From Nymphalis io (lineage: Eukaryota; Arthropoda; Insecta; Lepidoptera; Nymphalidae): DNA of 64,000 bases. Under the pieces are notes generated by a model. That model had not been told where the DNA came from. It saw only the letters and a program-made list of their open reading frames with translations, and did no database searches. Both the position numbers and the translations under genes were made by a program. The stretch is taken from positions 3,973,001-4,037,000 of the forward strand of contig NC_065888.1 in assembly GCF_905147045.1 (NCBI RefSeq). The letters run 5' to 3'. Below are positions 1 through 12,681 of this stretch, in pieces; the stretch's first letter is position 1; each line of letters begins with the position of its first letter.

Positions 1-42
1 TGTAGAACGTAGAGTGCTCATTTTGCCGTCTCCTTAGTAAGG

Positions 43-3000
43 ATGGCTACGTCTAAACTATCTGATTGCTTTAAAATAAATTTTATTCTTCTAAAATTTT
101 TCGGAATATGGCCTGGATACAATTCAGCCAAATACTACAAATGTTATTTGGTCATATTTCTCTTGATTAATTCATTCATCTATAATACTTTGCTTATCTT
201 AAATTTATTATTTACGCCACGAAAAATAGATCTAATTATTCGAGAAGTAATTTTTTTATTTACTGAAGTGGCGGTAGGTGGTAAAGTTTTTATGATACTT
301 TTAAAGCGGAAGGAAATCTTTGATGCCTTGTATATATTAGATTGTGAAGCTTTTAAAGGTGAAGATGACGCTAGTAGGCAAATTTTAAAAAGACATGTCT
401 CTAAGTACAAAACTTATTGGAAAATATACGCCATTATATCAAACTTTTCTTACTCTTCGCAAGTGTTCTTACCGATATTCGTATATTTGATATTCAACAC
501 AAAAATGGAATTGCCGATATGCAAATACTATTTTTTAGACGATGATGTCAGACGACACTATTTTATATTTTGGTTCGTTTACCAATCAGTTGGAATGTAC
601 GGTCATATGCAATATAATGTTAACATTGACACATTAATCGCTGGCTTTTTGATGATGGCAATAGCACAAATCGAAGCACTGAATAATGTATTGAAACATT
701 TGAAAGTTGCCAAAAACCATACGAAGGATTATAAGCGAAGGGATACTGTCCAAATTATGAGATTAAATCATTATTTAAAGCATTATGAGCAGATCCTCAA
801 GTAAGTTAATTTAATTTATAAAAGTAATTTATTTGTTTCCAATAACCATTTGTTTTAATGCTAATATTTTATTCTAGATACTGTTCTGCGATACAGGATA
901 TTATTGGCATAACAATGTTCATTCAATTTGGAATAGCGTCAGTAATCATTTGTGTCATTTTGTGTGGATTGCTTTTGGTAAGAATTTTAATAGTAATATA
1001 TATATTTTTTATAGAGTAGGTAGGCGGACGAGCATATGGGCCACCTGATTGTAAGTGTCACCAACGCCCATGGACTTTGGTATTGTAAGAAATTTTGACC
1101 ATCCCCTACATCATCAATGCGCCACTTACCGTGGGCACTAAGATGTTATGTACTTTGTACCTGTAATTACACTGGCTCACTCACCCTTTCGGAACTCACC
1201 TTCACCAAACCGGAACACAACAATACCAAGTACTGCTGTTTTGTGGTAGAATATCTGATGAGTGGGTGGTACCTACCCAGACGAAGACGACAAAATTCTA
1301 CCAAAAAAAAAAAAAAGTTTTGTATACGTTCATTATGCGTTAATTAAAAGAGGCACATTTATCACCTGCGCTACTCATTGAAAATGCTTTAGGCTTTATG
1401 CTGTTGGATTGTTTTCATCATCTTAATGGTTGTTGCTTCGTCTGCTAGGCTGATGAAACAAAAATCTCTTGGTCGGCTCACATCAGCACAATTGAAGTAG
1501 GATATCTAAACTTTAATTTTAATATAAAATTATATCATGGCCATCTGATCCCAAATTAAGCTTCTACAGAGCTTGTATTATGGAAACCAGACAACTGATA
1601 TAGTACATATACTATTTTTTTTTTGTAAATACATACTTATATTGATTACACCCGGACTCAGGATAAACAGATATGTTCATGCACACAAATATCTGTCCTG
1701 GATGGGAATCGAACCCACAACCTTCGGTGTGAAAGGCAAGCATCCACCAACCACGCCAACCGACTCGTCAAAAGATTCAATTAAATTAAAATTGATTTCG
1801 CTGTATTGTTCAATTTCATTTATATTTTGTGTTTATTTTAATTCTTTCATTATTTCTTAATATAAAGACGATGATGATCAGGATCAGTATGAAGATAAAG
1901 TGTTTTTAATTAAGGAAATCATTTCACAATTATCGGAAACAATCCCATGCAATGAAACCGTGAAATGGAAATTGTAGGAATCTTACCTCTTGAGGGTTTT
2001 CTAGTAATTATTTCTAGTTAAATTATATAATTTAATAATATATTGTTATTAAAATGTCTTGAAGTTACAGGATTGCTATTATTCGGCTAATTTAATAAAA
2101 ATAATTAATAGATCTATTTTTGTTATATATTATACTCGTAATATAAGCATTTATTTACATATGTCTTTGTTAACTCTTTATCTCTATTACAGCCATCGTC
2201 TATAGAAGCTATGGTTTTCATGGTGAGTTATTTATTCGCCATGCTTTTACAAATATTCGTGCCAGCTTGGTTGGGGACACAGCTTAGTCATGAAGTGAGT
2301 TTGTTCGACTTATTATTACTTATGTATACTTATATTATAAATGCAAAGAAACTATGGCTGTTTGTTACGCTTTCACGGCTAAACCACTGAAGCGATTCTC
2401 ATGAAATTTGGTATGAAGCAAACTTGAATTCCAAGGAAGGATCTAGGCTTTTTTATACCTAACACCTGTCCCCTCCCAAACATTAAACTAGTGAAGCTAC
2501 TAGGAAAACAATTACGCTATAAGTTATAAAATAAAATTTAGAGTAACGATTTGCTAACAATGTTTTTGAACGCTAAAAGCAACGTACGTAAAATATCCAG
2601 AACAAACACTAGTAATTATGAAAAAGTTAATCAGTGTGGAACCGAAAACATTTCCATCTGAAATGATTGGGTGATCTTCTTACAAATGATATAAAGGTAT
2701 GATTGCCATGTGAAAGCTTGCCATAAAAGTTTAACTGAAATTTCTTAAACAAGAGTAATTTATTGTTTTCTTTTGGAACGGGTAATTTATATTAACTCTT
2801 GAATAACAAATAAATTACTTTTTACCCGAAACGTTCATATTTTAGAACTAGGGTAGGTATTGTATTTTAAAAGTTTGGAAAATCACAAACTCGGTTTCTT
2901 TTGATTAACTTTTAATTACTTTTTTATTTTTACATAAATTTATTTTTTATTTTTTTATTTTTACATTTATCTGTGTACCAACTACATCAAGATATAAATT

Positions 3001-4342
3001 TTATTATTATTAATAGATATATTTAAGGCCTTGTAATAATATTCTAGACTAATTTAAGAGTTTCAAAACTTATATATTTATGGTTAAAGCGCTTTATTCT
3101 TAAACATTTGGACTACTGAAATCATACATAACTGTTTCAGAGCCAGGGACTGATATTTGCAGCGTATTCCAGCGAATGGATACCGAGATCTGAGAGATTC
3201 AAACGAAGTCTTAATGTTTTTATGGAACGAGCGAAACGTAATATAGTATTAACCGGTTGGAGGTTGTTTCCCCTTTCCCTTGATACATTCACATCTGTAA
3301 GTAAAAATCAATTATTTCATAAATAAAATCTATCATTTATTATATAAATAGGATATGTTCTTAATAAATAAAGTTAGAAAAGGTATTTAATTCTAAAATC
3401 TAAGAATCCGAAAGCCAGTTTTCTTTTAAAATACGGTATTTGATTGTTATTTGATTGTCCCTAATCAAAACATTTAAATAATATTATTTTAAATTGAATA
3501 AACAATAATAATAATAAATTATGTTGTTTAAATATGAGAGTGAATCGCAGTATACCGCGGTTAGAACACCACAAGTCGTGTGGTTCGCATCAGACGCGGT
3601 GGTGTACTAAAAGATAAGTATTTGCCTATTTGGTCAGGGATTTTGTTGAATATTCAGAATACCGAATTATTTTAATAAGGCTGTATGGGAATATTTTTTT
3701 GTTAAAACAGTTGATATTTATTTATTTTAAATATGAGCGAAAATTAGGAGATTTTTGGACCTGATGTTACGTTTTATTTCTACCTTATATAAATGGAATA
3801 ATACTTATTTCGATAAATTAAATAAATGTGTAACCTCTCAGTGTTGGTAAGGAAATAACATAATAGAGTGGTTTATACACATAAGAACACAAGTATTTAA
3901 GCCTTTGAAAAGCAAAAATGCAACAGTTCGTAAATATTCTACTACTGAGCAATAGTCCTTCTCCATTTGCATTCGACACATACAGGTTTCCTCACAATGT
4001 TTTCCTTCACAGTTAAGCGCTCAAAGCACATAAACACAAATGACTACGCAAACAATCAAGCTACCTGATTAAATATAATACATTTCATGGGACATGAAAC
4101 ATTTCCCAAAGGATGACCGAGGAATTTAGCATTCACGTCACGATGTGTTCACAGATCTAAATTTTAAAGTCAATACAATAAAGCCTGTTTGTATATTATT
4201 ATTTTTATCATAAATATTGTGCCAATAATATAAAAATAAGAAATAGCAAACATCTTAATAAATCTATACTTATTTCCAGATTTTAAAAAACGCTTACTCG
4301 TTTTTCACTCTTATCAGGAACGTTCAAGATCGGGAAACATAG
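43..4342 (+). CDS. Odorant receptor OR-A, five exons, 392 aa
   Basis: Insect odorant receptor (7tm_6 family), a ligand-tuning subunit expected to form a cation channel with Orco in olfactory neuron dendrites. Coding exons by my reading: 43-800, 878-977, 2193-2294, 3141-3296 and 4280-4342, all with GT-AG introns in phases 2, 0, 0, 0; the joined frame has no stop before the TAG at 4340-4342. Hydrophobic segments lie near residues 34-57, 69-87, 127-150, 172-212, 263-286, 291-313 and 358-385, fitting seven membrane passes. The family-typical C-terminal stretch reads PLSLDTFTS at the end of exon 4, then AYSFFTLIR in exon 5. The ATG at 43 matches the start in the two paralogues, but only 42 bases precede it, so promoter and any 5'UTR exon lie outside the window. 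Intron 2 carries two repeats, at 1005-1315 and 1534-1772. OR-B is its closest neighbour in sequence and position. The ligand cannot be told from sequence. Confidence 0.93.
1005..1315 (+). mobile_element. Interspersed repeat family B, in OR-A intron 2
   Basis: About 300 bp: taggtaggcggacgagca start, gggccacctgat, accaacgcccatgg, gcgccact, tcactcaccctt, aaccggaacacaacaatac, then gagtgggtggtacctaccc. This non-coding, non-autonomous repeat recurs about thirteen times here. I see no clear tRNA promoter, so its class is open. Frames inside it are not genes. Confidence 0.8.
1534..1772 (-). mobile_element. tRNA-derived SINE, family D, in OR-A intron 2
   Basis: On the - strand it starts gacgagtcggttggcgtggttggt (box A-like) and carries ggttcgattcc, an exact RNA polymerase III box B. 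The 3' part includes a T/A-rich linker and cttaatttgggatcagatggcc. A frame at 1573-1860 crosses it and is not a gene. Confidence 0.75.
2333..2505 (+). mobile_element. Helitron-like repeat F, in OR-A intron 3
   Basis: tataaatgcaaagaaactatgg, gtttgttacgctttcacggc, aaccactgaagcgattctcatg and ggtatgaagcaaacttg form the start of a repeat widespread in Lepidoptera and usually classed with Lep1-type Helitrons. The class name is from memory of the family. The 3' part is eroded. Confidence 0.55.
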
Positions 4343-4393
4343 AAAAATATTCATGTTATTTATAATTATATTGCTTATTTATTATATTATAAT

Positions 4394-4399
4394 AATAAA
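4394..4399 (+). promoter_or_regulatory. Candidate polyadenylation signal of OR-A
   Basis: A canonical AATAAA begins 52 bases after the OR-A stop codon, a plausible distance. The surroundings are so AT-rich that chance occurrence is possible. Confidence 0.4.
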
Positions 4400-5493
4400 T
4401 GTAAAAAAATGCTTTGTAGGACTAATAAGTATGAAAATGAATTCCTGTATAATAGTTTTTAACATAAACCCTTAAATTAATAAAATTCAATGAAATTAAA
4501 TGTGTAAAGTTAATTAAAAAAACGTCGTTTTCTATATTGAATGAGTCGTCGGTCTAGAGACTATTTTAAAAAGCTATAATTCCCGAGACTGTTGTCTCCT
4601 TTGAGATTAATCGATCAGGGGGATCATTGACGTATAGCGTTATAATTTCTTTTTTATATATATTTACAAGAAGGGCTTATATAGGTACAAATTAACAACA
4701 AAATATTACGACAATAGTAAGCTAGTACAGTGTGATACATCATTATAGGCATTTACAACAACCAATTGAATAAAACTATTCGCATATATAATTATAATGC
4801 TAACATTGCACTCAAATTAATAAAGGTGGAAATGAATGACAAAATAATTATAAAAGAAAATATTAAAATCAAACATAAAAATTATATATAAGCAATATTT
4901 TACTTAAACTATATATTGCTTATGTAACGAGAGAAATAATATATATCACGTTGCTTGCACATTTTTATATATTGTGTTAATATTTTCATTGGTATGTAAA
5001 TTTGTTCTTCAATCACGGAAAACATAATGATATAATGTTTTACTGACATATTTGATAAAGAAATTAGTGAAACGTGAGTAAGAATCAAAAACAAATGATA
5101 AAATTGACAAATAAAAAATACTAAGTAATATAATAAGAATATGATTATACTAAAATAATAATTATCTGAACATGCATCGGCTTCATGCCTTCATCATTGA
5201 TTGGGTCTGTTTTGCTTCTGTCATGTCTTACGATAGTAACCATCTTGGAAGTGTTCCTATATATTTAGGAGCGTATGTCTGGCTCAGATTTGAAGCTACA
5301 GATCTCTGCGTATGACTCTCTTGAAGCATAACAGCCGATTTTGAAGTAGCTTTAGTGTGTATATGACATCGAAATCGAACTTTTATTATTATTAACAAAG
5401 TGTTAAAATAAAATCAAATGATAAATTATGGAACAATAACATCGAGTGTTTTATATGGGTTGCAGTATATATAGTATTTACGCAGTGTATGAC
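4400..5493. other. Intergenic, OR-A 3' flank
   Basis: AT-rich spacer. The only frame is a 61-codon one on the - strand (4909-5094) with no family likeness. Nothing else seen. Confidence 0.6.
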
Positions 5494-5506
5494 GTAGTTT
5501 TGTTAC

Positions 5507-5807
5507 AGTACAGTAACAGCCTGTGAATGTCACACTGCTGGACTAAGGCCTCCTCTCCCTTTTTGAGGAGAAGGTATGGAGCTTATTCCACCACGCTGGA
5601 CCAATGCGGGCTGGTGGAATACACATGTGGCAGAATTTCAGTGAAATTAGACACATGCAAGTTTCCTAACGATGTTTTACTTCGCCGTATAGCACAAGAT
5701 GAATTAGAATCACAAACTAAGCACATGAAAATTCAGTGGTGCTTGCCCGGATAAACCACGATCATCGGTAAATATTCACGCGTTCTTACCACTGGGCCAT
5801 CTCGGCT
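5507..5807 (-). mobile_element. tRNA-derived SINE, family A, full-length with target duplication
   Basis: Flanked by an exact 13-bp repeat, gtagttttgttac, at 5494-5506 and 5808-5820. On the - strand the head reads gagatggcccagtgg (box A-like), followed by a box B-like region; the tail ends in gttactgtactgt. The same element recurs at many places in this window. Short frames inside it (for example 5527-5754) are not genes. Confidence 0.85.
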
Positions 5808-6270
5808 GTAGTTTTGTTACTGGAGAAATATTATTATTTTACTAATAATTGTTGAAAATATTTGGTAACGTCAGAAGCATAACTCATCTATACTGTTATA
5901 TAAATGCCGCGAAGAGTTTGTTTGTTTGTATGTATGAATTAATCGACTGGGAACAGATTATATATATATATGAGGGTATATATAAGTATTATATATTGTA
6001 TTAACTGGATCGTTGTGTTAGTAGAATAGGAATAACGAAGAAACAGATAAACGCCAACGATTACGTTTCGATTCGTTTAAGTGAAAATTTGTTAGTAGAA
6101 TTGTGTTCTAGTCCCATTTGTAATAATATTTTTGCGTCAGATAAGCCATTTATTAAAAAAGTTATAGATTATATTTATAATATCATGATACGACAACAGT
6201 GGCTTTAGAGAAACGTTTAACGTGGGTGAAACCGCGTGGACCAATTAAGAATATATGTAAGCGTAAAAAT

Positions 6271-6520
6271 GGAGTAACAGCCTGTGAATGGTCCACTACT
6301 GGGCTAAGACCTCCTCTCCCTTTGATTGGTGGATACACATGTGGCAGAACTTCAGTGAAATTAGTCACGTACATTACCTACCGTGGTTTTCCTTCACCGC
6401 CGAACACGTGATGAATTATTAACGCAAATTAACCACATGAAAATTCAGTGGTGGTTGTCTGGGCTTGAACCAGCGATCATTGGTTAAGATTCAAGCGTTT
6501 TAATCAGTGGACCATTTCTT
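6271..6520 (-). mobile_element. tRNA-derived SINE, family A
   Basis: Matches the 5507-5807 element in order: gtaacagcctgtgaatg, then the cctcctctccc block, acacatgtggcagaa, and the box B-like end near 6470. Slightly shortened in the middle. Only 450 bases from the first copy and in the same orientation. Confidence 0.8.
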
Positions 6521-6957
6521 AATAATGTACCAACGGTAGTATAATTACATATATGTCTTTAAGCTTATATGTAAGTATACGTGTTTTGGCGCACTTTGGG
6601 CAAATGTCAAACAGTTGATTGTGATTGGCTAAACGATAATGATGAATTCGTCATCATCACCTATTTACTATATTATTATTATTTTTTATAAAAATTACTA
6701 ATTTTATACATGATATAGAATAAGTACTAAGTATGTTATATATTATTTATAAGAAAATATGTATCTTCAGTTAAAAGCAATTGTTCTAGACGTTAGAATA
6801 ATACCATAATAAGCACTTAGCGAACATTACGAAAATATAAAAAACGTCAATGATTAAATATTTATGAAATCCATTATTGTTAAGTGGTATACAGAAAGAA
6901 TTGTAAACTATTGAAATACCTAATATTTTTTAAATATAATAAGTAACCGGAGCAAAT

Positions 6958-7090
6958 GTTAACCATTACTTACACAACCATTGTGCTATTAACATTGGGA
7001 TCTAATAATTTATGTCCCTTGTGCTTGTGATTACACTGGCACTCACCCTTCAAACCGAAAGACAACTGAAGTCATGCTAACCAAGTAAAA
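6958..7090 (+). mobile_element. Repeat family B, partial
   Basis: Middle part only: taaccattacttacacaacc, atgtcccttgtgcttgtg and actggcactcacccttc. Confidence 0.5.
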
Positions 7091-7240
7091 CTATTTACAG
7101 TAATACAATAAAGTTATTAAGAAAAATGTTTTAAGCTTATTATATAGGTATGGATATTTATATATGTATATAGTAATCATAATAGTAAAATAAATAAAAT
7201 AAAATTTTGAATAAATTACTATAACGGAGATAAACCTATG

Positions 7241-7313
7241 AAAAATAAAAAGCCTTTTTTATTTTATTTTATCCTATGTATATAAAATAAAATAAAAAAG
7301 GCTTTTTATTTTT
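7241..7313. repeat. Perfect inverted repeat, 32-bp arms
   Basis: Arms 7241-7272 and 7282-7313 are exact reverse complements with a 9-base loop. The arms centre on aaaaagcctttttt-type sequence, so the pairing is not just simple AT repetition. Lies about 0.8 kb upstream of OR-B. Confidence 0.9.
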
Positions 7314-7354
7314 ACGGATAATATACAACTTCCTCGTTAATCTAGTAAGTATTT

Positions 7355-7600
7355 TTTAAAATAAGGCTGTATATCTCGAGGTCTTTGGTTCAAATCCTAG
7401 GTCAGACCAATAAAAAAGTTATCGGATTAAAAAAAAACTTTCAGTTGACAAGTCCCATTCTATGGAAAAGTTGGTCCTGCGTGTGTGGTGTCCCGTTATG
7501 TCTGTATGTCTTATCTTATGTGAGTAGCTGTACTGTAACTGTAACCTCTTCTACGCATATAATTGGTCTTTGAGATTGACCGTTGTTGCAGAAATTTAAG
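7355..7600 (+). mobile_element. tRNA-derived SINE, family C, diverged
   Basis: ctcgaggtctttggttcaaatcctaggtcagacc matches the box B end of the 54001-54390 element, followed by the shared ttggtcctgcg block. The box A part is eroded. A frame at 7385-7573 is not a gene. Confidence 0.5.
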
Positions 7601-8118
7601 TCAGAATGACATTATTAATGATAATATAAAGACAAAACTTTCACCTCTGTGAACCGATTTTCTTTTTATTGTTTTTTGAAGAGCATTAAAAAAATCGGGA
7701 ATGAAAGTAGAAATAAAATATTTAAAACATAAAATATCATAAAATGTTTTCCTCAAATCTTTAATAATGACTATCTATGGTCGCGTTTCGACCACTTATC
7801 GAACACTAGCATAAATGACATAGTTTTAAGCATACGTTTTAAACAAATAACAACTTACTTTATTTTTTAGTCCGCCTATAGAACTTTGCTCCTTTAGAAT
7901 ACGCTTTATGTTAATTAATATTTAGTTTAGGTAAATTATTTAAAATAACTTGGATATAATTTAAAATGTTATAAATTGCTAAAACAAATAAAAATATAAA
8001 CTTATGTAAAGGTTTCTTATAACTTAATTAATAAAACGAGAAACGGAAAACGTGGAATATTTAACGCCGATATATTGCTATAAATTACGATGCATTATTA
8101 TTTTAAATACAAATAAAA
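7601..8118. other. Upstream region of OR-B
   Basis: AT-rich, no recognisable repeat. A TATAAATT at 8079-8086 is the only promoter-like match. Confidence 0.5.
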
Positions 8119-11100
8119 ATGGCAGTCCCAAGCGCCACTGCAAGTTTAAATAACTCATTAAAGTGTTGGAAATATTTAGGCATTTGGCCTGACGGAAAAC
8201 ACAAAACTATTTACAGATGTTATTCATCCGTTTATATATTCGTCGTATTAATATTATATAACTTACAACAAACAATTAGTTTGTATTACGCACCGAGAAA
8301 GATTGAATTAATGATTAAGGAAATAACATTTTTCTTTAACGTTTTAGCAATAACGAATTGTGTATTCATGATATTGTATCGGAAAAAAACAATCATTAAA
8401 ATTTTTAAGGCATTAGATAGTGAACAGTTCCAAGGTAAAGATATAGCTACGACTGATATATTGATAAGCGATGTAGCTCACTACAAAATGTATTGGAAAG
8501 GCCTCATGGGATTAGGAAACTTCGCTTACACATTAAATTCTGTCGTTCCCATATTTGTAAACCTGGCAGTAAGATCTTATCAGCTTCAACTGCCTACGTT
8601 TAATTATTACTTTTTAAATGACAATATAAAGAATGATTACTTTGGTCTGCTATACGCATACGAGTTTTTCTCTATTTACGGAATCATGATGTACGATGTC
8701 ACCACTGACGCTTTCATAAATGGTATATTATTTTTTGCAATAACACAAATGAAAATACTAAACCATCAATTTAGAAATCTGAAAACAGAAATGAATTCAA
8801 AACTGTCGAGAGACGCCCAAGAAAGAATACACGTTATGAAACTAAAAGAATGCTTGAGGCATTACGACAACATTTTGACGTAAGTAGTAGTAAGTTGTGT
8901 ATTGAAGTTTTATTTTTTATGTTTTATATTACATACACTTTTAAGAGCAAGGTAAATTGACAAACGGATTATCGAATGGTATGTGATCACGATTCATAGA
9001 ACTATTCCTTACACTTTCAATGGCCACTAAGCCTGAGACTACATTTATAAAAATTTGGGTTAGGTATTTTTTGTATGTAAGCCGCCGAAAGTTCAGTTTT
9101 CAGTAGAAAACAAAAGCTAAATTAAAAAATAAAGCATTACGCTTGCTTGCTATCTATCTACTAGAAATACCCTAGACGTATAAATTTTTAAGTTAAAACC
9201 AGATAATTATACATTTTTGTAACCGTAATTTGTAAACTTATTATTAAATGACAATTTGCGTGAAATTTTCATTAGGTTACAAAAATATGGTATAAAATAC
9301 ATTTTTGTAATATTTATATAAATGTTATATTTGTGTAAAGAAGTGTGTATTGTTAATATTTTATCAACAGATACTGTAGCGATGTACAAAGTATAATCAA
9401 CTTAATTATGTTCGTGAAATTTGGACTAGGGTCTATGCTTATTTGTGTGCTGTTGTGTGGACTCCTTTTGGTAAGAATATTTACATTGATAATGATCTGT
9501 ACAGTTTTAATATTATTATTATTATACGCACTAATATTTATTAATAATATTATTCTTCTAAGTTTATATAGATATACAACATTTATCTCGTTAAATTCAA
9601 AGGTACTCAAAAAGGTTTCATTCAAAGAGCTTATGATGGTTAAATTCCACGAAAATCTCTTTCTTGTTTATTTTAAGCTTATAGAAGGAAAATTTGCGAC
9701 AAAATCGATGGTACTTTTTTTAATTAAAAAACGGACGGGTATGTATTTCACATGATTGTAAGTGGTCGTTTCATCCTATAAAAATTGGCTCTCTTAAGAA
9801 ATATGAGTATAAAAAATATCTTGCACCATTAATGCGCTGCTAACCAAGAAGTCAAAGATATTATGTCCCTTATGTAGTAATTTAATGACGCATCAGCATC
9901 TCGTGACGTTAAATACCAGCGCGTTTAAAATGAAATACAACTCTGCCTTCAAAAGCATTATTGCTAACGCGAAGTCGAAGCATATTGGCAGATTGGTGAC
10001 AGATTGGTGGCTCCTTCACCTGCGTTTTGGTCTCTCGCTAAGGCTGAGAATTTATGCAAGCCCTTTTATGAAGTTCTATTAATAATATAAATTATCTTAA
10101 AAGATGTGTTATTCTTTTTTAGCCTCAAACAATGGAATCTATTATGTTTATGCTTTTCTATTCAAGTGCTATGATTTTACAAATTTTCGTTCCTTGTTGG
10201 CTAGGAACGCAGCTCACTTATCAGGTAAGCTATTAACAATTTTATATAGAACTAGTTACCCGTCGTGGCTTTTCACAGATTAATTATGTTTTATTGCTAT
10301 TTATGGTTCGAGTCAAGTGTTTTCTGTTCTGTGGAAAATAATTCTCTTTTACAAAAATATATCTTAGCGAGTTAACGAAAAGCACTTTTAAGGGAATGAG
10401 CAAACTTGACGATTATTATTACTAAACTTAAGCTATACTAACTTAACTTAAGCAATGCTAAGTGAGACTCCGTTTAAATGAAAATTTAAAGAATTTTGCA
10501 ATGTTCCCGTCGGTCATATGCCGAACGTTATAAGTGTAATTTTAAATTTCAAGCTAGCCCAAAAGTGCACGCTGGTACAAACTCCTGCAGCTGACGCTCA
10601 GTCTGGTTATTCCGTACAGCTCTGGATGTTTTTTTATCGCGTAACGTTTTTAAATTCCTGAAACGTATAAACTGACGATAAATAGTTTTTTATTATATGT
10701 TTAAAGAAATTACAATTTATTTTATTTAAAGAAAATACAATTTGAAAAGTTCCATTAGCCAAGTTGATTGTTAGTATTTAGGTTTATTGCGCCATAAGCT
10801 TAACAATTCCAAAATATAGAGGAACTTTTTTATTAATTTATAATTTTGTACGATTGTAACCTTTTTTTACGCTGGGAAAACGCATTACGCGATACCTCCT
10901 CGGGAGCAGGGGGTTGGTATGTGGGGCTTGCCAGTCTCCAAGGTGCCGAGTGCGCCCCGAACATCGGAAACCTAATTAAAAACCAGCGGTACACTTTCCG
11001 TCTTAACGGGGAGCGCCACGGGGTCGCTCGCGCATGCTACCGTGACGCTCTGAAGGCCGGCTCGCCTATGCGGGCCTAATAAAAATAATTAGCAGCCTTA

Positions 11101-11851
11101 CCTGGATAAAGTCATAATTTTCCAAATTTAATTTAATTGCGCACTCTGTATGATATTCAGTCAGAAAATAGTAACTGATGTTTAAAATCAAAGAATAAAA
11201 ACCATACGATACTGAAAATGTCACCACTTTACAAAGAACACATCTCTGTCTCAAAAATAAACTGAATGTGCAAAGTTAAAGTCGTTAAACGAGAACCGTT
11301 AGTGCCTTTAGTGCTTACCTAAAGTCTAGTTCTACGTTGACATATTTCCTTTGGTCTAATATCGCTTTTCTAGCAAGTTCGACGCGTTTTCTTTCAGAGT
11401 CAAGAGTTAGTGTTCGCGGCATACAATAGCGATTGGATCCCTAGGACTGAACCGTTTAAAAGGAGTGTCAAGGTTTTTATGGAGCGCGCTAAAACTCCTA
11501 TTGTAATGATCGGCTTAAAGTTGTTTCCACTGTCCCTTGAAACCTTCACTTCTGTGAGTATTTTTTCATTAGAATACTTTTGAATAACAATATAAACATC
11601 ACACAACCTTTATACCACTTCAATCTATTCAATCGATGTCAATTCGTATATACTCGAATAAACACAAAGGATAACTGCTGGCGGGAATTGCTAGTATTTT
11701 TTAATTGTTGGGATCATGTGTAATTAAGGTCGACGTGTTTCAACAGCTATTTATTATTAAGGTATTAAATTCAAATTTATTTGATTTGCAGATAATGAAG
11801 ACAGCTTATTCATTCGTCACTCTTGTGAGAAACTTTCAAGAAGGAAGCTAA
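8119..11851 (+). CDS. Odorant receptor OR-B, five exons, 392 aa
   Basis: Second insect odorant receptor of the tandem array. Coding exons: 8119-8879, 9371-9470, 10123-10224, 11398-11553 and 11792-11851, GT-AG throughout, phases 2, 0, 0, 0, with an open joined frame to TAA at 11849-11851. Membrane segments fall at the positions seen in OR-A; the C-terminus has PLSLETFTS followed by AYSFVTLVR. Hand alignment with OR-A gives 20 of 33 identical residues in exon 2, 19 of 34 in exon 3 and 37 of 52 in exon 4, so the two look like the product of a local duplication. The ATG at 8119 is aligned with OR-A's start; a TATAAATT lies at 8079-8086 but is rather close to it. Intron 2 contains a decayed interspersed repeat (9731-9890) and intron 3 a GC-rich repeat (10862-11088). 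The frame of exon 2 stays open into intron 2, which makes a spurious longer reading frame at 9408-9755. Confidence 0.93.
9731..9890 (+). mobile_element. Repeat family B, decayed, in OR-B intron 2
   Basis: acggacgggtatgtatttcac, atgattgtaagtggtc, caccattaatgcgc and gatattatgtcccttatg keep the family B order. Confidence 0.5.
10862..11088 (+). repeat. GC-rich interspersed repeat E, copy 1
   Basis: Sits in intron 3 of OR-B. It starts with a T-run and acgctgg, then shares with 37584-37765 the landmarks cgcattacgcg, ggtatgtggg, gccgagtg, aaccagcggtacac and cgcatgctacc. Internal open reading across it (10846-11079) is not protein-like. The transposon class is not recognised. Confidence 0.7.
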
Positions 11852-12681
11852 GATATAAAACTTTATAAAATACAAATCTTTTCAAATCAAGCTTTAAATT
11901 GTCACTTTGATTTATTTTATGTCGTCTTAGCGTTTGTCTTAATCACATGCACATAAATGAATTATATTATTATTAATTAAAAAAAATGCATTACGTATAA
12001 CTTTTTTATTTGAACAAGTTATATATTTGACTCGTTTTGATGAACATTTTGATTTATCGTAATTTGATTACGATAAAAATGCTGCCCGCTGCTCTCATCG
12101 TCTGAAAACACATGAGCCGAAGACGTTTTCGTTGCTGGTTGTATATGGATGAGCGTAGCAAAATATTGTAGTGAATGGTGCAAAGTTAAAAGGCTTAAAA
12201 TAATAGATCTTAATAGGTAGTCTATATATCATATCAAGTAAAATGTAATTTTTTTAACTTTTAAGGGAGACGTATTAATGTTCTCTTGAAAGACTACGCT
12301 TAGTCAACTTATAATATAAATAGAATACATTCTGGTTTAGAATTAAAAGTAAATTAAGTTTTTTTTAAGAATATTCTGATTTCAAAATACTTACGAATTA
12401 AAATGCAGAAAAAACTAGAATTTAAAACGTCTTTGGTCTTTCCACGATTTCCTAAGAGACTTCCCTTCAGTTGTGTTCAAGACGGGGCCAGGATGCTTTT
12501 TAACCTAAATGGACCGATTTTTTCAAACTACTGTTTTTAAAAAAATTACTTCCCTTTAGACAATGTATTTTTGAAATAATTTGAAATATATATACAAATT
12601 TTAGCTCTTTTAAAACTAATGTTATAGTGTTGGATATTTTTAACATACATATTGTAATCATGTTTTAAACAATTATATATA
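11852..12681. other. Intergenic, OR-B 3' flank
   Basis: AT-rich spacer up to the mariner terminal repeat. No canonical AATAAA was found close to the OR-B stop; an ATTAAA variant is at 11976-11981. Confidence 0.5.

Noticed and set aside
8079..8086. TATA box of OR-B
   Set aside because: Only about 33 bases before the ATG, leaving almost no leader; matches of this kind are common in AT-rich DNA.
9408..9755. 115-codon frame with hydrophobic start
   Set aside because: It is exon 2 of OR-B read on into intron 2; the donor gtaaga at 9471 matches the site in both paralogues.
10846..11079. 77-codon frame
   Set aside because: It is repeat E inside OR-B intron 3, with no protein-like conservation in the second copy.
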